Positions 59,209-62,614 of a DNA stretch of 62,614 nucleotides are shown here, piece after piece. Location of the stretch: IMG/VR virus record IMGVR_UViG_3300045961_000121, positions 1 through 62,614 of that record. One strand, given 5' to 3'. The position numbers and the translations under genes were made by a program. Under the pieces are notes generated by a model. That model was not told the DNA's origin. It searched no databases and was given only the letters and a program-made list of their open reading frames with translations. This stretch comes from a virus. Numbering within the stretch: position 1 is the first letter of the stretch; every line of letters begins with the position of its first letter.

Positions 59209-59805
59209 TCAGGCGGCGAGGTCCGCAGCGTCGGCAGCGGCGTCGGCATCGGCAGCGGACTCCAGCGCGGACACGATGTCCAGCGCCACGTCCACCGGGT
59301 CGATCCCGTACTTGCGACCGTGCTTGGCCACAGCGGCCACGAGCAGGGCGAACCGCTCCTCCTGCGTCTTCTCGCCGGGCTCCTCGCCCTGCTCCTCGGT
59401 CGCGCCCTTCACGATGGCCTCCACCGCGTCGGCGATGGCGTTCCACGAGCCGAACCGTCGCCCGTCCTTGGCCCAGACGTTGAGGTGAGCCTTGGTGAAG
59501 TTGAGCCCGGTGACCTTGTTGGCTGCGTTCACGGCCTTGTTGGCCCGCATGATCCCGTCGCCGGGCAGGTCGGACTCCAGCATCGCGGACAGGGTGATGA
59601 TGCCCCGGATGCGCCCGATGTTGGACTTGGACTTGCCGGTGATCGCCACGAGATCGGCGATCGTCGCGCCCTCGGTCACGAGCCCACGCAGGACCCCGAT
59701 CCCCCGGGCGACGTCATCCTCGATCGCCGCACCCTTGGTCAGGGTGTCGATCGCGTACTGGGCCGAGGTGAGGTCGGCCTTGGTGATGCTGAACGTGCTT
59801 GCCAT
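59209..59805 (-). CDS. Helix-turn-helix protein, first gene of the leftward arm
   Basis: The 198-residue protein has a clear HTH at about 46-70 (A-T-I-A-D-L-V-A-I-T-G-K-S-K-S-N-I-G-R-I), a helical middle and an Ala/Asp/Glu-rich tail. As the first leftward gene, with a palindrome just upstream of its ribosome-binding site, it is well placed to be an early regulator and possibly an autoregulator reading that site. ATG follows TCTGGAAGGACAAC. Confidence 0.65.
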   Translation of the reverse strand: MASTFSITKADLTSAQYAIDTLTKGAAIEDDVARGIGVLRGLVTEGATIADLVAITGKSKSNIGRIRGIITLSAMLESDLPGDGIMRANKAVNAANKVTGLNFTKAHLNVWAKDGRRFGSWNAIADAVEAIVKGATEEQGEEPGEKTQEERFALLVAAVAKHGRKYGIDPVDVALDIVSALESAADADAAADAADLAA

Positions 59806-59827
59806 GATTGTTGTCCTTCCAGACGGT

Positions 59828-59842
59828 TTCCCACCGTGGGAA
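59828..59842. promoter_or_regulatory. Dispersed palindrome, candidate operator 33
   Basis: TTCCCAC-C-GTGGGAA upstream of the HTH gene, 6 bp before its start-associated element. Confidence 0.65.
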
Positions 59843-59852
59843 CGGTGGGGGC

Positions 59853-59870
59853 GGGACCATTGTTGGTCCC
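59853..59870 (-). terminator. Hairpin after the tRNA-like element
   Basis: GGGACCA / TGGTCCC perfect 7-bp stem with a 4-base loop, directly downstream of the tRNA-like 3' end on the minus strand. Confidence 0.55.
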
Positions 59871-59872
59871 TG

Positions 59873-59969
59873 TGGCACGGGGCGGAATCGAACCGCGCTA
59901 CCCGAAGTAGTGGCGCCGGTGCGTCTCCGGCAGCCCACCATGGTCGGCACCCTGTGTGCCTCCCGTGCC
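59873..59969 (-). tRNA. tRNA-like element, class II shape, identity unclear
   Basis: On the minus strand a 7-bp acceptor pair GGCACGG / CCGTGCC closes a 97-base unit. It contains a T arm GCGG-TTCGATT-CCGC, a D-like hairpin GGCAC / GTGCC, a GCCGG-(7)-CCGGC hairpin in the anticodon place and a CTAC-TTCGG-GTAG variable arm. The anticodon-place loop, AGACGCA, lacks the invariant U33, and the D arm is displaced. It could be a degenerate tRNA, an unusual structured RNA, or a tRNA-derived attachment sequence. No CCA is encoded. Confidence 0.35.
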
Positions 59970-60101
59970 CTACCGGTCCCTGCCGCCCGCTCGCCCCTGT
60001 CACAGGGTCGTCGCTACTCGTGGCGCCACTCACGGGGTCCGGGGTCCGATAGTCGCTAGGGACTCACCCTGCCGTCAGCACGTCCCCACCACGCGGGGCG
60101 A

Positions 60102-60200
60102 TAGTGCGACGGGGCGGTTATCCCTGCCGTATCGGACCAGAGTCGGACCCCGACCCATGACGCGGGTCAGGACCTATCGGCCTAGTGCGGATAGTGCAAC
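60102..60200. repeat. TAGTGCRAC repeat cluster
   Basis: TAGTGCGAC at 60102-60110, TAGTGCGGA at 60183-60191 and TAGTGCAAC at 60192-60200, the last two in direct tandem. The same 9-mer is found in the leftward promoter-like elements at 50409, 54825 (one mismatch) and 57129. Could be iterons or a second operator class. Confidence 0.45.
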
Positions 60201-60438
60201 CCATCCGCTAATGCTCGCTATTGAGTTAGCCAAGACGCCCCATGGCACACAGCGGGCACAACCCGCACCGTGCTCGTTGCCAGCAACGGCCAGCAACGCG
60301 GACACCTATCGCATAGCGCGGCCCTATGCCGCGTGTCCTTCCCACCTCCCTTCCCGCTCCGGCCCCGACGGTCGGGGCGACAGGAAGAACACTACAGGTC
60401 ACGCAACCTAGGCACCTAATCCGGCACTGTGAGTCACA

Positions 60439-60453
60439 TTCCCACCGTGGGAA
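60439..60453. promoter_or_regulatory. Dispersed palindrome, candidate operator 34
   Basis: TTCCCAC-C-GTGGGAA in the middle of the non-coding control region. Confidence 0.65.
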
Positions 60454-60834
60454 CCGTGCTCAACCCGAACACCTGTACGACTCCCGGGTGGGGGCACCGT
60501 CACGGAACGTGATCGGCTCGGAGCCCACCTATGCACGGTGAGAGCGTGGAATACACGAGATTTCCACCCCATTTCCGGCGCAGATACCGGACTGGAAGGA
60601 CGATCCCGGTGGACCACAGACCCGCATGGCTGGCTTTCAGGCAAAGACGCACCTTTGGGCGGGAATCTGCGTCAGATTCGCTGGCCTAGAGGTCGCTCAC
60701 GGAGTGGTTCCGCTTAGGGAGAGTGGTGGTTGGCTCCCGGTTGTCCTCCACGACGGCGGATTGTGTCGCTGGGCGCTCCGTCCTGCCTCGCCTCACCCGC
60801 ATCTCGACGCGCGGGGGCTACCCACTAGGGGGGC

Positions 60835-60863
60835 TGTGGACTCTGATCTGGCACTGATATGCT
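60835..60863 (+). promoter_or_regulatory. Candidate rightward promoter
   Basis: TGATATGCT supplies an extended -10 (TATGCT, 60858-60863); a weak -35 (TGTGGA or TGGACT) lies 15-17 bases upstream. It would drive the RHH gene and the packaging/structural arm through the hairpin at 60898 and the palindrome at 60946. Confidence 0.4.
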
Positions 60864-60897
60864 CCCATCTGTCGAACCGCAAACGACACCGTACCGC

Positions 60898-60928
60898 AGG
60901 CCCCCCGTGACTCCCATCCGGGGGGCCT
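60898..60928 (+). terminator. Attenuator-like hairpin in the rightward leader
   Basis: AGGCCCCCCG / CGGGGGGCCT perfect 10-bp stem with an 11-base loop, between the candidate promoter and the first rightward gene. A terminator here would make rightward expression depend on antitermination or on a promoter further downstream. Confidence 0.6.
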
Positions 60929-60945
60929 CGGCGTGTCTGGACCAG

Positions 60946-60960
60946 TTCCCACCGTGGGAA
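60946..60960. promoter_or_regulatory. Dispersed palindrome, candidate operator 35
   Basis: TTCCCAC-C-GTGGGAA, 29 bp before the ATG of the RHH protein; the best placed site for autoregulation. Confidence 0.7.
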
Positions 60961-60989
60961 ATGGGGCCCGAAACCGCTACCGTGGGCCC

Positions 60990-61184
60990 ATGGGACGACC
61001 ATCCAAGGGTGTCCGCACCCGATTCACCACCCGGGTACCGACCAACCTCGCCCGCATGATGGAAGATGAGGCCGACCGGCGCGGCATGACCATCAACGAC
61101 TGGCTGCTGTGGGCCGCGCGGGCCATGATCGACACCAGCAGGCTCCAACCGAGCCGGGGAGGACGCCGTGACGACGCTGCCTGA
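60990..61184 (+). CDS. Ribbon-helix-helix DNA-binding protein
   Basis: The 64-residue protein has a basic N-terminus, a beta strand R-F-T-T-R-V (11-16), helix A (P-T-N-L-A-R-M-M-E-D-E-A, about 17-30) and helix B (T-I-N-D-W-L-L-W-A-A-R-A, about 34-47), the CopG/Arc fold. RHH dimers bind short repeated or palindromic sites through the strand pair. It is the first rightward gene, sits behind palindrome 35, and overlaps the ParB-like gene. It is the leading candidate to read the dispersed palindromes. An upstream in-frame start would put the palindrome in the coding sequence and is less likely. Confidence 0.75.
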   Translation: MGRPSKGVRTRFTTRVPTNLARMMEDEADRRGMTINDWLLWAARAMIDTSRLQPSRGGRRDDAA

Positions 61185-61656
61185 CCTCACCGTCGAGCGG
61201 GTGCCGTGGGACAGCCTCACCCAGCACCCGTCCAACCCGCGCAACGGTGACGTGGAGGCCATCAAGGAGTCCATCCTCGCCAACGGCGTGTACCGGCCCG
61301 TCATCGTCGCCACCGACGGCACCATCCTCGCCGGGCATCACCTGTGGCTCGCGCTGGGCGAACTGGGGCGCACCCAGTGCGACATCGTGCGGCTGCCGAT
61401 CCACCCGGCGTCGGTGGAGGCCACCCGCATCCTGCTCGCCGACAACCGCACCGCCGATCTGGGCAACTACGACGACGGGCTGCTCGCCCGGCTGCTGCGC
61501 GATCTGGACAACGAGGCCGGGCTGATCGGCACCGGCTACGACCACGACGACCTCGCCGCCCTGCTGAACTCCATCGAGGAGCCCGGCGGCGGCTTCGGGG
61601 TCACCGACATCGAGCCGCCGCGCTGCCCCAACTGCGGCTTCACCCTCGGAGAGTGA
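61168..61656 (+). CDS. ParB-like nuclease-domain protein
   Basis: The 162-residue protein has a ParB/sulfiredoxin fold: P-S-N-P-R-N near residue 22, R-P-V-I-V-A-T-D-G-T-I-L-A-G-H-H, A-D-N-R-T-A-D-L-G-N-Y-D-D, and T-G-Y-D-H-D-D-L-A-A-L-L. It ends in a C-P-N-C-G-F knuckle. Proteins of this type lie next to small terminases in many actinophages; a DNA-recognition role in packaging is plausible. The GTG start overlaps the RHH gene by 17 bases. Confidence 0.8.
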   Translation: MTTLPDLTVERVPWDSLTQHPSNPRNGDVEAIKESILANGVYRPVIVATDGTILAGHHLWLALGELGRTQCDIVRLPIHPASVEATRILLADNRTADLGNYDDGLLARLLRDLDNEAGLIGTGYDHDDLAALLNSIEEPGGGFGVTDIEPPRCPNCGFTLGE

Positions 61657-61657
61657 C

Positions 61658-62116
61658 ATGCCCCGCAAGCGCCGCGCCGTGACCCAAGCCCCCGGACGCG
61701 CCGGGCTGGCCCTGCGCCTCGCCGGGGCCTCGTACGCCGAGATCGCCGACACCCTCGCGCTGGCCGACGCCGCCGAGGCCCGGGACCTCGTGTGCAACGA
61801 ACTCGCCGCCCGGGATGTGGACGCGCAGGAGCGGGTCGCGCTGCGCGCCGAGGAGGCGGCCCGGATCGAGCGGCTGCTGCGCGGGGTGTGGGCCAAGGCC
61901 ACCAACCCGCACGACCCCGAGCACCTGCCCGCCGCCCGGGTGGCCCTGAGCATGGTCGATCGGCACGCCCGGCTGCTCGGCCTCGACATGCCCACCGAGG
62001 TCGTGGTCTACACCCCGACCACCACCGAGATCGAGACATGGGTCGCCGAGATGGTGTCCAAGTCCTCGACGGTCATCGACGTGGAGGAGGCCGATGTCCT
62101 CGCCATTGAGGCGTGA
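61658..62116 (+). CDS. Probable terminase small subunit
   Basis: The 152-residue protein has an N-terminal HTH (L-R-L-A-G-A-S-Y-A-E-I-A-D-T-L, about 22-50), a charged helical centre and A-L-S-M-V-D-R-H-A-R-L-L-G-L-D, typical of TerS proteins that recognise the packaging site and hand DNA to the large subunit. It lies one gene upstream of terL. Confidence 0.7.
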   Translation: MPRKRRAVTQAPGRAGLALRLAGASYAEIADTLALADAAEARDLVCNELAARDVDAQERVALRAEEAARIERLLRGVWAKATNPHDPEHLPAARVALSMVDRHARLLGLDMPTEVVVYTPTTTEIETWVAEMVSKSSTVIDVEEADVLAIEA

Positions 62117-62471
62117 CCCGCCGGAGATGGCCGACGCCGACGCGGAGGCGGGCCGGATGCTGGCCACCGACGCCGACCGCGCCCGGGAGGCCCGGGACTG
62201 GCGCACCGCCACCGCCGGGGGCCCGCCCGCCGTCGTCGCCCGCGAGTCCACCCCGGACCGGTGGAACTGCTACGTCACCTTCGGGGTGGTCGCCGCCCGT
62301 GAGGTGGCCAAGGCGGCAGCCGCCGACGGGGTGCACCCCAGCGAGTACATCAGGAGCACGGTGCTGGCCGACCTCGCCCGCCGCGCCGGGTGTGAGCCCG
62401 CCGACCTGCGGGAGAACCTGAGCCGCTACGCCAAGCCGCGCGGGAACCGGGCGAGGACGCTGCGGACATGA
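62094..62471 (+). CDS. RHH-like protein between terS and terL
   Basis: The 125-residue protein starts at ATG 62094 behind GGAGGAGG inside the previous gene. Its second half, Y-V-T-F-G-V-V-A-A-R-E-V-A-K-A-A-A, then H-P-S-E-Y-I-R-S-T-V-L-A-D-L, fits a ribbon-helix-helix or MobC-like DNA-binding domain. It may assist packaging-site recognition. Its stop overlaps the terminase ATG (ATGA). The 3' end is duplicated at 1-107. Confidence 0.65.
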   Translation: MSSPLRRDPPEMADADAEAGRMLATDADRAREARDWRTATAGGPPAVVARESTPDRWNCYVTFGVVAAREVAKAAAADGVHPSEYIRSTVLADLARRAGCEPADLRENLSRYAKPRGNRARTLRT

Positions 62472-62490
62472 CCATCGACCCGGAGGCGTT
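62365..62490. repeat. Terminal repeat block A (right copy)
   Basis: Identical to 1-126; here it runs straight into block B with no HNH insertion. Confidence 0.95.
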
Positions 62491-62614
62491 CAAGCGCTGG
62501 ACCCCCGCCGCGCAGGAGAAGGCGCTGGAGGCGCTGCGCGCCGCCCAGAACGACAACTGGCGCCCGTTCTACTGCCACGACCCCGCGTGCAACGGGATGC
62601 CGCACGACCGGTGG
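62468..62614 (+). CDS. terL: Terminase large subunit, uninterrupted allele (partial 5' end)
   Basis: M-T-I-D-P-E-A-F followed without a break by K-R-W-T-P-A-A-Q, then identical to codons 16 onward of the gene at 544. It shows the ancestral or insertion-free start, with ATG in an ATGA overlap. Truncated by the window end. Confidence 0.9.
   Translation, partial: MTIDPEAFKRWTPAAQEKALEALRAAQNDNWRPFYCHDPACNGMPHDRW
62491..62614. repeat. Terminal repeat block B (right copy)
   Basis: Identical to 588-711. Confidence 0.95.

Larger units (their letters stand above)
59970..60897. other. Long non-coding control region
   Basis: About 0.9 kb with no convincing gene; base composition is less GC-rich and stop codons are frequent. 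It holds TAGTGC repeats (60102, 60183, 60192), a GCCAGCAACG tandem pair near 60283, several CTATCG/CGATAG short inverted motifs, a palindrome (60439) and a candidate rightward promoter (60835-60863). It may contain the origin or the divergent early/late control region. Confidence 0.5.

Noticed and set aside
59873-59969. Selenocysteine tRNA, suggested by its length
   Set aside because: No UCA anticodon and stem lengths do not fit.
59956-60411. 151-residue plus-strand frame
   Set aside because: Overlaps the tRNA-like element, lacks a ribosome-binding site, and its composition is unlike the coding genes here.
60626-60910. 94-residue plus-strand frame
   Set aside because: Runs through the candidate promoter into the GC hairpin; poor codon usage and no recognisable motif.
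5674-60960. Palindromes as intrinsic terminators
   Set aside because: Arms are separated by only 1-2 bases, too tight for a stable RNA hairpin; they also occur in mid-gene.
5674-60960. Match of GTGGGAA to the eukaryotic CSL/RBP-J site
   Set aside because: Coincidental; no such factor exists in bacteria.
1-62614. Long terminal direct repeats as physical genome ends
   Set aside because: The duplicated 250 bp is split by an allele-specific insertion and sits inside genes, so it is better explained by circular permutation plus assembly overlap.

Overview
The window is essentially one complete genome of a tailed double-stranded DNA phage of siphovirus type, almost certainly infecting an actinobacterium. 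The reasons are the high GC content, frequent GTG and some TTG starts, an HK97-type head module, a tape measure of about 767 residues, and long Gly-Pro-Thr collagen-like tail fibres. The ends show that the genome is circular or circularly permuted. Bases 1-126 recur at 62365-62490 and bases 588-711 recur at 62491-62614, so one unit is about 62,364 bp. The two copies differ: the left copy carries a 461-bp HNH endonuclease insertion inside the start of the large terminase gene, and the right copy is uninterrupted. The contig therefore records two alleles of the same locus.

Layout. About 60.9-62.6 kb and 0-36.6 kb are transcribed rightwards: a ribbon-helix-helix protein, a ParB-like protein, a likely small terminase, the large terminase, portal, a MuF/2H-phosphoesterase/protease polyprotein, major capsid, major tail protein, connectors, tail chaperones, tape measure and minor tail proteins. 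Then comes a 13-kb fibre cassette (18.7-31.8 kb) of nine collagen-like proteins with embedded methyltransferase and glycosyltransferase genes. Holin-like proteins, an M23 endolysin and Ig/PKD/Fn3-type proteins close the arm. About 36.7-59.8 kb is transcribed leftwards from tightly coupled small genes: SSB, many zinc-ribbon mini-proteins, ERF annealing protein, DnaB/RepA-like ATPase, replication initiator, Cas4-like exonuclease, a DUF932-like protein, three more HNH genes, a SAM methyltransferase, a HicA-like protein and a lipoprotein. The 59.8-61.0 kb stretch is largely non-coding and holds a tRNA-like element, repeats and the rightward promoter region. I saw no integrase, DNA polymerase or primase; replication probably borrows host enzymes around the phage initiator, helicase, SSB and annealing protein.

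The most striking signal is a dispersed 15-16 bp palindrome, TTCCCAC-S-GTGGGAA. I count 32 near-perfect and 3 degenerate copies: 6 in the rightward structural arm, 27 across the leftward arm, and 2 in the 60.4-61.0 kb control region (34 of 35 lie between genes, at gene starts or inside genes without regard to strand). Sites between leftward genes usually sit 15-60 bp upstream of a conserved start-associated ribosome-binding element, CTCTGGAAGGAGCAC. This looks like a genome-wide operator or stoperator-like network. Candidate readers are the RHH protein at 60990-61184, directly behind one site, and the helix-turn-helix protein at 59209-59805.

Other leads are a 2H phosphoesterase domain built into the head protease polyprotein, a probable fibre-glycosylation system, a cysteine-rich virion, and a lone lipoprotein that may act in superinfection exclusion.
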